Assembly (NCBI RefSeq): GCF_001969815.1
Contig: NZ_MRBK01000006.1
Coordinates: 1-64,000 of the forward strand
Direction: 5' to 3'
Origin: Bacillus swezeyi
GTDB taxonomy: Bacteria > Bacillota > Bacilli > Bacillales > Bacillaceae
DNA length: 64,000 nucleotides
Shown here: positions 48,809 to 58,350 of the stretch, in pieces
How positions within the stretch are numbered: position 1 is the first letter of the stretch
Layout of the letters: every line of letters starts with the position of its first letter
Notes under the pieces: model-generated
The model's input: only the letters and a program-made list of their open reading frames with translations
The model's database searches: none
What the model was told of the DNA's origin: nothing
Position numbers and translations under genes: made by a program

Positions 48809-49906
48809 ATGCGGATCGTTGTAAGCGGAGGCGGTACGGGCGGGCATATTTATCCCGCTCTTGCGTTTATTAAAGAAGTCAAACAGCATCATCCAGATGT
48901 GGAGTTTTTATATATCGGAACGGAAAAAGGACTTGAGAAAAAAATCGTCGAGCGGGAAAGCATTCCCTTCAAAGCGATTGAAATTACAGGCTTTAAAAGA
49001 AAGCTCTCATTTGAAAATGTCAAAACCGTCATGCGTTTTTTAAAGGGAGTGAAAGAGTGCAAGAACGAATTAAAGCGATTTAAGCCGGATGCTGTAATCG
49101 GAACCGGCGGCTATGTGTGCGGACCTGTCGTATATGCCGCCTCTAAACTGGGGATCCCGACGATCATCCACGAACAAAACAGCCTTCCTGGACTCACCAA
49201 TAAGTTTTTATCCAAATATGTTGATAAGGTAGCGATTTGTTTCGAGGAAGCAAAATCTCATTTTCCTGCAGAAAAAGTTGTGTTTACAGGAAACCCAAGG
49301 GCGTCTGAAGTCGTCTCTATAAAAGGAGGGCAGTCTCTGGCCGCTCTCGGACTCTGCGAGGACAAAAAAGCGGTCCTGATTTTTGGAGGCAGCCGCGGTG
49401 CAGCGCCGATCAACGAAGCAGTCATCGCGATGCAAAGCGAGCTGAAAAAACGGGATTATCAAGTTCTTTATGTCACGGGAGAAGTTCACTATGATAAAGT
49501 AACAGCAGCGCTTGAAAAAGAAGGAGCTGCTGACAATATGGTCGTTAAGCCGTTTTTGCATCAAATGCCTGAGTATTTAAAAGCGCTCGATGTCGTGGTG
49601 GCGCGGGCCGGTGCAACGACAATCGCGGAAATTACGGCGCTCGGCATTCCAAGCGTATTGATTCCGAGCCCGTATGTCACGGCCAATCATCAGGAAGTCA
49701 ATGCAAGCTCGCTCGGCGCGCGGAACGCCGCAGTCGTTTTAAAAGAATCAGAGCTTAATGGAGACCGCTTAATTCAAGCGATCGATCATATTTTACAAGA
49801 TGAAAAGACGTTCAAAGAGATGAGTGAGCGCACAAAATCTCTCGGTGTGCCAGATGCAGCACAGCGGTTGTACAATGTGCTGAAAGAACTGAAAGCGAAA
49901 AAATGA
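48809..49906 (+). CDS. murG: Lipid II synthase MurG
   Basis: Transfers GlcNAc from UDP-GlcNAc to lipid I at the inner face of the membrane. The 365-residue GT28 enzyme has the glycine-rich [13 protein letters not shown] near 6-18, [11 protein letters not shown] near 192-202, and the C-terminal [21 protein letters not shown] segment near 266-286. The ATG follows AAGGGGG. It is followed closely by murB. Confidence 0.95.
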   Translation: MRIVVSGGGTGGHIYPALAFIKEVKQHHPDVEFLYIGTEKGLEKKIVERESIPFKAIEITGFKRKLSFENVKTVMRFLKGVKECKNELKRFKPDAVIGTGGYVCGPVVYAASKLGIPTIIHEQNSLPGLTNKFLSKYVDKVAICFEEAKSHFPAEKVVFTGNPRASEVVSIKGGQSLAALGLCEDKKAVLIFGGSRGAAPINEAVIAMQSELKKRDYQVLYVTGEVHYDKVTAALEKEGAADNMVVKPFLHQMPEYLKALDVVVARAGATTIAEITALGIPSVLIPSPYVTANHQEVNASSLGARNAAVVLKESELNGDRLIQAIDHILQDEKTFKEMSERTKSLGVPDAAQRLYNVLKELKAKK

Positions 49907-49934
49907 TAAGACAGAAGGATGTTGGAGGTTTTCG

Positions 49935-50846
49935 ATGGATAAGGTGATACAAGAATTAAAAGAGCTTGAAGTCGGCAAAGTTCTGGAAAACGAACCGCTT
50001 GCAAATCATACAACGATCAAAATCGGAGGGCCTGCGGATGTGCTGGTGGTTCCGAAAAACCTTCAGGCGGTTCAGGATACAATGAAGGTGGTCAAGAAGC
50101 ACGGCGTAAAATGGACGGCGATTGGCAGAGGCTCCAACCTCCTTGTTCTTGATGAAGGAATAAGAGGCGTCGTCATCAAGCTTGGCGCAGGCCTTGATCA
50201 TATGGAAATCGACGGCGAGCAAGTGACTGTAGGCGGCGGCTATTCTGTCGTAAGGCTTGCAACGGGCATCAGCAAAAAAGGGCTTTCAGGCCTCGAATTT
50301 GCTTCAGGCATTCCGGGCTCTGTCGGCGGAGCCGTTTACATGAACGCCGGAGCCCACGGCTCTGATATCAGCCGGATTTTGGTCAAAGCATTGATTCTCT
50401 TTGAAGACGGAGAGATGGAGTGGCTGACGAACGAAGAGATGGCATTCAGCTACCGTACGTCCATCCTGCAGAACAAGCGGCCGGGAATCTGCCTTGAAGC
50501 CGTCCTTCGGCTTGAACAGAAAGAACGCGATGCGATCGTCGCACAGATGCAAAAAAATAAAGACTACCGAAAAGAAACACAGCCAGTTTCCAATCCGTGC
50601 GCAGGCAGCATTTTCAGAAATCCGCTCCCGGATCATGCGGGCCGGCTAGTTGAACAAGCCGGATTGAAAGGCCATCAGATCGGGGGAGCAAAGGTCTCCG
50701 AGATGCACGGCAATTTCATTGTTAACGCGGGCGGCGCCACGGCAAAAGACGTTCTTGATTTAATTGCATTTATTCAAAAAACGATTAAAGAACAATATGA
50801 TATCGATATGCACACTGAGGTTGAAATCATCGGAGAAAAACGATAA
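49935..50846 (+). CDS. murB: UDP-N-acetylenolpyruvoylglucosamine reductase MurB
   Basis: FAD enzyme reducing UDP-GlcNAc-enolpyruvate to UDP-MurNAc with NADPH. The 303-residue type II MurB has [17 protein letters not shown] near 24-40, GRGSNLLV near 79-86, [18 protein letters not shown] near 129-146 with the tyrosine, and CSIFRNP-like AGSIFRNP near 225 with the catalytic serine. The ATG follows GTTGGAGG. It equals B. subtilis MurB in length. Confidence 0.95.
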   Translation: MDKVIQELKELEVGKVLENEPLANHTTIKIGGPADVLVVPKNLQAVQDTMKVVKKHGVKWTAIGRGSNLLVLDEGIRGVVIKLGAGLDHMEIDGEQVTVGGGYSVVRLATGISKKGLSGLEFASGIPGSVGGAVYMNAGAHGSDISRILVKALILFEDGEMEWLTNEEMAFSYRTSILQNKRPGICLEAVLRLEQKERDAIVAQMQKNKDYRKETQPVSNPCAGSIFRNPLPDHAGRLVEQAGLKGHQIGGAKVSEMHGNFIVNAGGATAKDVLDLIAFIQKTIKEQYDIDMHTEVEIIGEKR

Positions 50847-51050
50847 ACAGCCTCTAAAATCAGATCGCCTTATGATATAATAAACAAAAAGCAAACGGCA
50901 TCCTTGTATGTCGTTTGTTTCGCTAATGGAAGTTTTTCCTTTTTTAGCTGATACCGTGTTTCCCGATTGGGGGAGCGCGTCTTTTTTCGAAAAAAAAAGA
51001 GCAAATAAAAGTCTTTTTGTCTGCTTTATTTAATCTGAGGTGAGCCATTA

Positions 51051-51839
51051 GTGAAACCCGGTATTGATAAAGAAAAAGTAGTGAATATAGAAGAACGGAT
51101 TCCCAAAATTAAAGAACAGAGAAAGCAAAAGGCAAACCGCCGGCTGATCACATTTATTCTGCTCTTTTTCACGATGATGCTGATCATCATCTACCTGCAG
51201 ACGCCGATCAGTAAAGTGTCGACGGTTGAGATTAAAGGCAATCAAAACGTTTCAAAAGATGAAATCATGTCCCTGTCTTCGATCTATGAAGGACAAACGG
51301 AATTCTGGAGCCTCAATAAGCAAAAAATCGAAGACAAGATCGAGCAGAATAAATTAGTAAAAAAAGCCGAAGTCTCTAAAAAACTGCCCAATAAAATTGC
51401 GATCTCTATCGAAGAGTATAAAAGCATTGCTTTTTTGCAAAAAAATAATGTGTACTACTCCGTCCTGGAAAACGGAACGGTTCTTCCCGATGAAGTGACA
51501 CCGACTGATGTCGGACCGATCCTGAACCATTGGACGGACGATGATAAGCTCGTTCAAATGGCAAAACAGCTGAACAGCCTTCCTGACTCTGTAAAAAAAT
51601 CGATTTCCGAGATCAACTATACACCTAAAAAATCAAACCCTTGGCTGATCAGGCTGTATATGAATGACGGCTATATTGTGACCGCTTCGATAAAATCTTT
51701 TGCCAAGAAAATGGACAGCTATCCAGCCATCGTAAAGGAGCTGCCAAAAGGAGAAAAGGGAATCATTCATTTGGAAGTTGCGACTTACTTTGAACCACTG
51801 AAAAAAACGAAAGACAGCAAAAAGGAAGACGAACGTTGA
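51051..51839 (+). CDS. divIB: Cell division protein DivIB/FtsQ
   Basis: A 262-residue bitopic membrane protein with a charged N-terminus, one membrane helix (about 33-53), a POTRA domain (about 56-125, STVEIKGNQNVSKDEI) and a beta domain to about 230, then a Lys-rich tail. It works with FtsL and DivIC in septum formation. The GTG at 51051 follows TGAGGTG. A 204-base gap from murB suggests its own promoter. The stop overlaps the TTG start of ylxW. Confidence 0.93.
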   Translation: MKPGIDKEKVVNIEERIPKIKEQRKQKANRRLITFILLFFTMMLIIIYLQTPISKVSTVEIKGNQNVSKDEIMSLSSIYEGQTEFWSLNKQKIEDKIEQNKLVKKAEVSKKLPNKIAISIEEYKSIAFLQKNNVYYSVLENGTVLPDEVTPTDVGPILNHWTDDDKLVQMAKQLNSLPDSVKKSISEINYTPKKSNPWLIRLYMNDGYIVTASIKSFAKKMDSYPAIVKELPKGEKGIIHLEVATYFEPLKKTKDSKKEDER

Positions 51840-52528
51840 AAAGACATACAGTCAATCTCTCATTGGCCATGCTCGTCCTCGGTTTTCTTTTGTCTTTTTC
51901 ATATCAATTTGCAAAAGAGAACAAAGACCGCGATGAAACCGCCGAGGACTGGAAAGAGGAGTATTCGCTGCGCGACCGGCTGATCTCACAGGAAAAGCAA
52001 AACAAGAAGCTGGAGCAAGACTTATATAAGAAGCAGCAGGAAGTTCAGAAAACGGAAGCGGCGCTCAAAAAGGAAAAAAAGGAATATTACAACATATTGG
52101 AAGACGTTGAGAGGTACAGAATGTTTGTCGGCGAAATCGGTGTTCAGGGCGAAGGAATTGAAGTCACGCTGAAGGATGCTTCATATATTCCTGAAGGGGA
52201 GAACGTCAACAACTATATCGTCCATGAAAGCCACATATTCCATTTACTGAATGAACTTTGGATCTCCGGCGCGGCGGCCGTGTCGATCAACGGACAGCGT
52301 GTGACGCATCATTCCTACATATCCTGCAACGGCCCTGTTATCACAGTTGACGGCAACCAGCATCCTGCTCCTTTTGTCATTTCAGCCATCGGTGAAGCTG
52401 ATGTGCTGATGCCCGCGCTGAACATTGCAGGAGGACTTGTAGATCAGCTAAATCATGATCATGTATCAGTCAGCATTGAAAAAAAAGATAAGATCGAGAT
52501 GGAGCCTCTTTTAAAACAGGGGGAATGA
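51836..52528 (+). CDS. ylxW: DUF881 membrane protein YlxW
   Basis: A 230-residue protein with an N-terminal membrane anchor (about 7-23), a coiled coil (about 40-90) and an extracellular DUF881 domain (about 95-225). The TTG start overlaps the divIB stop (TTGA), so translation is coupled. It is conserved between divIB and sbp in Bacillus; function is unknown. Paralogous to the next gene. Confidence 0.87.
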   Translation: MKRHTVNLSLAMLVLGFLLSFSYQFAKENKDRDETAEDWKEEYSLRDRLISQEKQNKKLEQDLYKKQQEVQKTEAALKKEKKEYYNILEDVERYRMFVGEIGVQGEGIEVTLKDASYIPEGENVNNYIVHESHIFHLLNELWISGAAAVSINGQRVTHHSYISCNGPVITVDGNQHPAPFVISAIGEADVLMPALNIAGGLVDQLNHDHVSVSIEKKDKIEMEPLLKQGE

Positions 52529-52553
52529 AAGATGAAAAGTTGGTGGGCTGATC

Positions 52554-53279
52554 TTGAAGAAAAACAATCGTTTCATCAGTTTAAGCGTGCTGATGCTCAT
52601 ATTCGGAATCATGCTGTCCGTGCAGTTTAATTCCCTGAAGGAGCCTGAAGTACGGGATACGAGGGATGTCTGGGAGCTCAGGGAAGACTTGAAAGAAGAG
52701 CAAAAAAAACAGCTGAATCTGATCGGCGAAATTGATAAATATGAAAAAATGCTCAGCACTTACCAGCATCAAGAAGAAAACTCACGGACAAAAGCATTGA
52801 ATGAAACGCTTCAAAACCTAAAAAAACAGGCCGGCTTCACAGACGTCGACGGCAGCGGAATCACAATTAAAATTTCTCAGCTGTTCTCAGATGAATTGAC
52901 GGGAGAACCGATTGAAAATCCGCCCCCTGATCTTCTGAAAAAACTGATCAATGAATTAAATATGTATGAGGCGGAGGAAATATCGATCAATGACAGAAGG
53001 GTTATCAATACGACAGTGATCAGAGATATCAACGGAACGACGAAAATTGACGGATATCCTTTGGACAACTATCCGATAACAGTAAAAGTCATCGGCAAAA
53101 ACGCCGATAAACTATATAGCCGAATGAATGCTTCAACCCTTCAAGATCTGTTTGCGGGAGAAAACCTGGATTTACAAATCGAGAGGCCTGAGGAACAAAT
53201 CAAAATCAAAGCTTACGAAGGTTCAATGCATACCTCGCCATTGAAACCGCTCGAAAAATCAAAAGGAGAGAATTCCTAA
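52554..53279 (+). CDS. ylxX: DUF881 membrane protein YlxX
   Basis: A 241-residue paralogue of YlxW with membrane anchor (about 8-23), coiled coil (about 40-95) and DUF881 domain (about 95-215). The TTG at 52554 has GGTGGG 6 bases upstream. An ATG at 52532 opens a different, short frame and is not the start. The stop overlaps the sbp ATG (TAATG). Function is unknown. Confidence 0.85.
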   Translation: MKKNNRFISLSVLMLIFGIMLSVQFNSLKEPEVRDTRDVWELREDLKEEQKKQLNLIGEIDKYEKMLSTYQHQEENSRTKALNETLQNLKKQAGFTDVDGSGITIKISQLFSDELTGEPIENPPPDLLKKLINELNMYEAEEISINDRRVINTTVIRDINGTTKIDGYPLDNYPITVKVIGKNADKLYSRMNASTLQDLFAGENLDLQIERPEEQIKIKAYEGSMHTSPLKPLEKSKGENS

Positions 53280-53632
53280 TGTGGCTTCCGGTTCTAGGCC
53301 TTTTGCTCGGAATTGCAATCGGGTTCAGCTCGAATTTTACAATTCCGGAAGAGTACTCTAATTATTTGTCCTTAGCGATTCTCGCATCACTCGATACACT
53401 GATCGGAGGCATAAGGGCTCATTTGGAAAGTGCATATGATGAACTAGTTTTTGTGACCGGCTTTTTTTTCAACATTATTCTCGCGATAAGTTTGGCTTTT
53501 CTGGGCGTTCATCTTGGTGTAGACTTGTATTTAGTCGGCATGTTTGCATTTGGCGTCAGACTTTTTCAAAACATCGCAGTGATCAGAAGAATACTGCTTG
53601 CCAAATGGACGGCTTCCAGAAGAAAAAAATAA
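53279..53632 (+). CDS. sbp: Small basic protein Sbp (DUF1290)
   Basis: A 117-residue membrane protein with three or four helices and a basic C-terminus (WTASRRKK). It belongs to the DUF1290 family found just upstream of ftsAZ in Bacillus. The ATG overlaps the ylxX stop, so divIB-ylxW-ylxX-sbp form a coupled operon. Function is unknown. Confidence 0.88.
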   Translation: MWLPVLGLLLGIAIGFSSNFTIPEEYSNYLSLAILASLDTLIGGIRAHLESAYDELVFVTGFFFNIILAISLAFLGVHLGVDLYLVGMFAFGVRLFQNIAVIRRILLAKWTASRRKK

Positions 53633-53815
53633 AAAAAATCGGATTTAAAAGAGGATATACATAGGATATAACGAATATTCACAGTAATCCTAAAACTAAA
53701 AAGAAGCGTATTGGTTTTTTATTGATTGTTACACACTTGTAAAACCAGATTCATTGTATTGTTGTTCGGCAAATAATAGAATAGAATTGACTGAAATGTG
53801 AGGAGGTGCCATAGA
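53633..53815 (+). promoter_or_regulatory. ftsAZ promoter region
   Basis: A 183-base AT-rich gap upstream of ftsA. B. subtilis ftsAZ has several promoters here including a SigH one used in early sporulation. Candidate elements include AGGATAT near 53663 and GAATAGAATT near 53779, but spacing to partner boxes is unclear, so individual promoters are not assigned. Confidence 0.35.
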
Positions 53816-55114
53816 ATGAACAACAATGAACTTTACGTCAGTCTAGACATCGGTACGTCCAATATTAAAGTGATCGTCGGTGAAATGTCAGACGAATCTC
53901 TTAACATTATCGGAGTCGGAAATGTTCCCTCAGAGGGGCTGAAAAAAGGGTCAATCGTTGATATAGATAAAACGGTTCATTCTATAAAAAAAGCGTTTGA
54001 ACAAGCTGAAAGAATGATAGGTTTTCCGCTGACCCATGCAATTGTCGGCGTTAATGGGAACTACATCCATATTCAAGAAACGAGCGGTGTAGTGGCGGTT
54101 TCCAGTGAAAATAAAGAAATACAAGTTGAAGATGTGCGCAGGGTCATGGAGGCGGCTCAAGTTGTTTCCATCCCGCCGGAACAGCTGATCGTTGATGTGA
54201 TTCCGAGGCAGTTTATCGTTGACGGAAGAGGCGATATAACAGATCCGAAAAAGATGCTCGGTGTCCGGCTTGAAGTAGAGGGATCGCTCATTACCGGATC
54301 AAAAACGATTTTACATAACCTGCTCCGCTGTGTGGAACGGGCAGGCATTGAAATTACGGATATATGCCTGCAGCCGCTGGCGACCGGATCTGTTGCCTTA
54401 TCAAAAGATGAAAAGAACCTCGGAGTGGCTTTGATCGACATTGGGGGAGGATCGACGACCGTTGCTGTTTTTGAGGACGGCGATCTTCTTGCAACCCGAG
54501 TCGTTCCCTTGGGAGGAGAGAACATTACCAAGGACATTTCAATCGGCCTCCGCACTTCCACTGATGAGGCTGAAAGGGTCAAAAAACAGTTTGGATATGC
54601 TTTCTATGAAGAAGCGTCAGAAGAGGAAGCATTTGAAGTCGCCGTGATCGGGACAGACCAAAAGCAAACCTTTACTCAGCGGGAAGTGGCTGACATCATT
54701 GAAGCCAGGCTCGAGGAGATCTTTGTATTCGTGGCAGAAGAACTGCAGAACATGGGTATTAAAGAATTGCCGGGCGGGTTTGTGCTCACGGGAGGACAGG
54801 TGGGAATGCCTGGTGTCCTCAGTCTTGCACAGGATGTTCTTCAAAATAACGTCAGAGTGGCTAGCCCGAATTATATCGGTGTGAGAGAACCTCAATACAT
54901 GACAGGTGTGGGTCTCATCCAATTCGCTTACCGCAACGCAAAAATCCAAGGCAGAAAAGTAGGGTTTAAAATGCCGACGGAAGCGGTTCAGGAAGTCGCG
55001 GCTTCCCATCAGAAAGAAGTGCAGCAGCGTCCGAAACCAAAATCTAAGCAGCAGGCTCAAGCTGAGAAAAAGCCGAGCAAAATGAAGAAAATATTTAACT
55101 TCTTTTGGGAATAG
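53816..55114 (+). CDS. ftsA: Cell division protein FtsA
   Basis: An actin-like ATPase that anchors FtsZ filaments to the membrane. The 432-residue protein starts with SLDIGTSNIKVIVGE near 8-22 (phosphate 1 loop), has the 1C domain, LIDIGGGSTTVAVFEDG near 205-221 (phosphate 2), and FVLTGGQVGMPG near 322. It ends with an amphipathic membrane-targeting helix, KMKKIFNFFWE. The ATG at 53816 lies behind GAGGAGGTG; an upstream start at 53798 is unneeded. Confidence 0.95.
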   Translation: MNNNELYVSLDIGTSNIKVIVGEMSDESLNIIGVGNVPSEGLKKGSIVDIDKTVHSIKKAFEQAERMIGFPLTHAIVGVNGNYIHIQETSGVVAVSSENKEIQVEDVRRVMEAAQVVSIPPEQLIVDVIPRQFIVDGRGDITDPKKMLGVRLEVEGSLITGSKTILHNLLRCVERAGIEITDICLQPLATGSVALSKDEKNLGVALIDIGGGSTTVAVFEDGDLLATRVVPLGGENITKDISIGLRTSTDEAERVKKQFGYAFYEEASEEEAFEVAVIGTDQKQTFTQREVADIIEARLEEIFVFVAEELQNMGIKELPGGFVLTGGQVGMPGVLSLAQDVLQNNVRVASPNYIGVREPQYMTGVGLIQFAYRNAKIQGRKVGFKMPTEAVQEVAASHQKEVQQRPKPKSKQQAQAEKKPSKMKKIFNFFWE

Positions 55115-55148
55115 AGATTAGTCATTCGACGGATTAGGAGGATTTAGC

Positions 55149-56282
55149 ATGTTAGAGTTTGAAACAAATATAGACGGCTTAGCATCGATTAAAGTAATTG
55201 GAGTAGGTGGCGGAGGAAACAACGCCGTCAATCGGATGATTGAAAATGGCGTTCAGGGAGTCGAGTTTATTGCGGTCAACACGGATGCGCAGGCTCTAAA
55301 CCTTTCAAAAGCGGAAACGAAAATGCAGATCGGTGCGAAGCTGACGCGCGGGCTTGGCGCTGGAGCCAATCCGGAAGTCGGCAAAAAAGCGGCAGAAGAA
55401 AGCAAGGAACAAATTGAAGAAGCGCTGAAAGGCGCTGACATGGTGTTCGTTACGGCTGGAATGGGCGGCGGAACAGGTACGGGAGCTGCTCCTGTCATCG
55501 CACAGATCGCAAAAGATTTGGGCGCCTTGACTGTCGGCGTTGTGACAAGACCGTTTACTTTTGAAGGCAGAAAAAGACAGCTTCAGGCAGCTGGAGGCAT
55601 TACAGCAATGAAGGAAGCCGTCGACACCCTGATCGTGATTCCGAATGACCGTCTTCTCGAAATCGTTGATAAGAATACACCGATGCTTGAAGCGTTCCGT
55701 GAAGCGGACAACGTTCTCCGCCAAGGTGTACAGGGAATTTCAGACCTGATTGCGACACCGGGGCTGATCAACCTTGATTTCGCGGATGTGAAAACGATCA
55801 TGTCCAATAAAGGTTCTGCATTGATGGGTATCGGTGTGGCAACAGGTGAAAACCGCGCTGCCGAAGCTGCCAAAAAAGCTGTTTCCAGCCCGTTGCTTGA
55901 AACGGCGATTGACGGTGCACAAGGCGTTCTCATGAACATTACAGGCGGTACAAACCTAAGCCTGTATGAAGTTCAGGAAGCGGCTGATATCGTTGCTGCA
56001 GCGTCTGACCAAGACGTCAACATGATCTTCGGATCTGTCATCAATGAAAATTTAAAAGATGAGATTGTCGTCACAGTAATCGCGACCGGCTTTATTGAAC
56101 AGGACCAAGATGTCGCAAAGACGCAAAGACCTTTAAATCAAGGCTTAAAACAGCATCATCAGCCAGCTCCGAAACGGGAGCCGAAGCGCGAGGAACCAAG
56201 CATGCCGCACCGCAGCACATCACAGCCTGCCGAGGACACGCTTGATATCCCGACATTCTTAAGAAATCGGAATAAACGCTGA
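55149..56282 (+). CDS. ftsZ: Cell division protein FtsZ
   Basis: Tubulin-like GTPase that forms the Z-ring. The 377-residue protein has the tubulin signature [11 protein letters not shown] near 104-114, the T7 loop with NLDFADVKT near 208-216, a short disordered linker (about 318-360, Gln/Pro/Arg-rich) and the C-terminal peptide [12 protein letters not shown] that binds FtsA, SepF and other partners. The ATG follows TAGGAGG, 34 bases after ftsA. Confidence 0.97.
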   Translation: MLEFETNIDGLASIKVIGVGGGGNNAVNRMIENGVQGVEFIAVNTDAQALNLSKAETKMQIGAKLTRGLGAGANPEVGKKAAEESKEQIEEALKGADMVFVTAGMGGGTGTGAAPVIAQIAKDLGALTVGVVTRPFTFEGRKRQLQAAGGITAMKEAVDTLIVIPNDRLLEIVDKNTPMLEAFREADNVLRQGVQGISDLIATPGLINLDFADVKTIMSNKGSALMGIGVATGENRAAEAAKKAVSSPLLETAIDGAQGVLMNITGGTNLSLYEVQEAADIVAAASDQDVNMIFGSVINENLKDEIVVTVIATGFIEQDQDVAKTQRPLNQGLKQHHQPAPKREPKREEPSMPHRSTSQPAEDTLDIPTFLRNRNKR

Positions 56283-56298
56283 TTTACATCATATGTGA

Positions 56299-56330
56299 GG
56301 CTGCTGACATCAAGTCGGCAGCCTTTTTTT
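56299..56330 (+). terminator. Terminator of ftsZ
   Basis: Stem GGCTGCTGAC / GTCGGCAGCC with ATCAA loop and T7 tail. Confidence 0.9.
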
Positions 56331-56648
56331 ATCCGCCAGCTCCTTCAAAAGCCTTAATTATCATGTCTTCTGAAGCCAACCACTCCGAAAGACTTGTACC
56401 AAACCTCTCTCTTTCCTCCTGAATGTACCGGTTTTCTTTTTTATCCGTCATCAGACCGAACTATTTATAAAAACAGGTCATATGTAAAAAGAACGAATTT
56501 ACAAATCAATACAGAAAACATGACAAAAAACGACAGAATCTATAAGCTTTTTCTTTTACAGTATAAATATCTTCTTTTTCCAGTCAAAGAAATGCAAGAA
56601 GCGTCAAAGAACGACCTCATTTGCAGGTCAATTAAAGGAGGATGTCGT
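56331..56648. other. Upstream region of the short bpr gene
   Basis: 318 bases between the ftsZ terminator and the protease start. It is AT-rich, and the same frame is open back to 56394, but that extension has no signal-like or family sequence. Possible promoter pieces are ATGACA at 56520 and TATAAG at 56541. I see no gene. Confidence 0.5.
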
Positions 56649-58151
56649 TTGAAGAAAAAGCCATTATACCGGACATTCATATGTGCAGCACTCATCGGTA
56701 CGCTTCTCGCCCCGGGGACTGTCAAAGCCGAGGCGGGCACAGAAGCAAAGGCCAAAGTTCAAAACAAAATATCAAACTCTCTTTACAAAAACTTCGAAAA
56801 AAAAGAGAAAGTCACATTCTTAATTAAAATGAAAGACCAGGCCAACTTGCAGCAATCGGCTAAAGCCGCTGAGAAAAGGGCCAAAGCAAGTATTATGACG
56901 GTGAAAAGGGTAAAACAGCTCAAGCGCTCAGCTGTCTTGGCATCATTGCGGGCAAAAGCCGATAGAACGCAGAAAGATGTCAAAACCTATTTGGAAAAAG
57001 AAGAGAAAAAAGGTGCGGCAAAACAACTGGAATCTTTTTATATCGTAAATGGCATTGCCGTGACAGCCACTAAAGACGTCATGGAAAAAGCGGCATCATT
57101 TCCAGAAGTGGAAAAGGTGCTTCCGAACAAAAAGATCAACCTGAATAAAGCTGAAAAAGCGACAATCGACGCCAACACATCTGCAGCTGCACGTCCTGCT
57201 TCCAACATTCAGCAAGTGCATGCACCAGATGTTTGGAAAAAACACTATAAAGGCAAAGGAGCGGTCGTGGCTTCAATTGACACAGGCGTCGAGTGGGATC
57301 ACCCTGCTTTGAAAAAAAAGTACCGCGGATATAATCCGTCCAAACCGAATAGCCCGGACAACGAATACAACTGGTTTGACGCCACAAGCAAAAAGAAAAC
57401 GCCGTACGATGATTTAGGCCACGGCACACATGTCACCGGCACGATGGTCGGTTCTGAGGCCGGCGGAAAAAACCAGATCGGTGTTGCCCCCACTGCGAAA
57501 TGGATCGCTGTTAAAGCTTTCTCAAAGGACGGCGGCAGTGAAAAAGACCTGTTGGCGGCGGGCGAATGGATTTTGGCGCCGAAAGATGCAAAGGGAAAAG
57601 CGCACCCCGAAAAGGCTCCGGATGTCGTCAACAATTCTTGGGCAGGCGAACGTGGACTCAATGAATGGTATCGCGACATTGTGAAGGCATGGCGGGCTGC
57701 TGACATTTTTCCTTCATTTGCAGCAGGTAATGTCAGTGAATTTGAGCCAGGCGGACCGGGTTCAGTTGAGAATCCTTCCAACTATCCCGAATCTTTTGCG
57801 ATCGGTGCAGTTGACAGCACGAACGCGCTAGCAGACTTTTCTTTGCAGGGGCCTTCTCCATATGATGAAGTAAAGCCTGACCTATCCGCGCCGGGTGTCA
57901 GCATCCGCTCCGCATATCCGGGACACCGATATGCAACAATGGACGGCACATCAATGGCGACTCCGCATGTATCCGGTATCGTCGCCTTAATGAGGGAAGC
58001 CAATCCGAATATCACTGTTGATGAAATCGAACGCATTCTGTTGAAAACGGCCAAGCCTTTGACAGACAAAACGTTTGAAAAATCGCCAAACAACGGATAT
58101 GGATCCGGATTAGTCAATGCCTTAAAAGCATTTACTGAAGCGAAAAAATAA
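56649..58151 (+). CDS. Short bacillopeptidase F-like subtilase
   Basis: A 500-residue secreted serine protease. Signal peptide about 1-28 (ending VKAEA), inhibitor-type prodomain about 45-165, and subtilisin S8 domain about 200-495 with D211 (ASIDTG), H258 (GHGTH), oxyanion Asn328-329 (VVNNSW) and S435 (GTSMATPH) all present. It stops where the protease domain ends, whereas the next gene continues for 900 more residues. The TTG at 56649 lies 7 bases after AAAGGAGG. It shares long near-identical blocks with the downstream bpr, so it is a tandem paralogue, apparently intact as an enzyme. Confidence 0.85.
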   Translation: MKKKPLYRTFICAALIGTLLAPGTVKAEAGTEAKAKVQNKISNSLYKNFEKKEKVTFLIKMKDQANLQQSAKAAEKRAKASIMTVKRVKQLKRSAVLASLRAKADRTQKDVKTYLEKEEKKGAAKQLESFYIVNGIAVTATKDVMEKAASFPEVEKVLPNKKINLNKAEKATIDANTSAAARPASNIQQVHAPDVWKKHYKGKGAVVASIDTGVEWDHPALKKKYRGYNPSKPNSPDNEYNWFDATSKKKTPYDDLGHGTHVTGTMVGSEAGGKNQIGVAPTAKWIAVKAFSKDGGSEKDLLAAGEWILAPKDAKGKAHPEKAPDVVNNSWAGERGLNEWYRDIVKAWRAADIFPSFAAGNVSEFEPGGPGSVENPSNYPESFAIGAVDSTNALADFSLQGPSPYDEVKPDLSAPGVSIRSAYPGHRYATMDGTSMATPHVSGIVALMREANPNITVDEIERILLKTAKPLTDKTFEKSPNNGYGSGLVNALKAFTEAKK

Positions 58152-58161
58152 AGATGTCATG

Positions 58162-58198
58162 AAAAGACAAAACCGATGAAAAGGTTTTGTCTTTTTTT
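58162..58198 (+). terminator. Terminator of the short bpr gene
   Basis: Stem AAAGACAAAACC / GGTTTTGTCTTT with GATGAAAA loop and T7 tail. Confidence 0.9.
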
Positions 58199-58350
58199 AA
58201 CTAAATTTAAACATTTCCTTGACAAATAACGACAAAAAACTTAACCAATATTTACTATATTGAAGAGACATCAAAGTTGAGACTACATATTCAGTCAAAA
58301 GAAAGGGGGATCGAATAGACAGCCATTCAATTAAAAAGGGGGATATTCAT

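Noticed and set aside
52532-52630. ATG at 52532 as start of ylxX
   Set aside because: It is in a different frame that stops after 33 codons; the DUF881 frame starts at the TTG at 52554.
56394-56648. 85-codon N-terminal extension of the short bpr gene
   Set aside because: The TTG at 56649 has a near-perfect AAAGGAGG and begins a classical signal peptide; the extension would bury the signal sequence.
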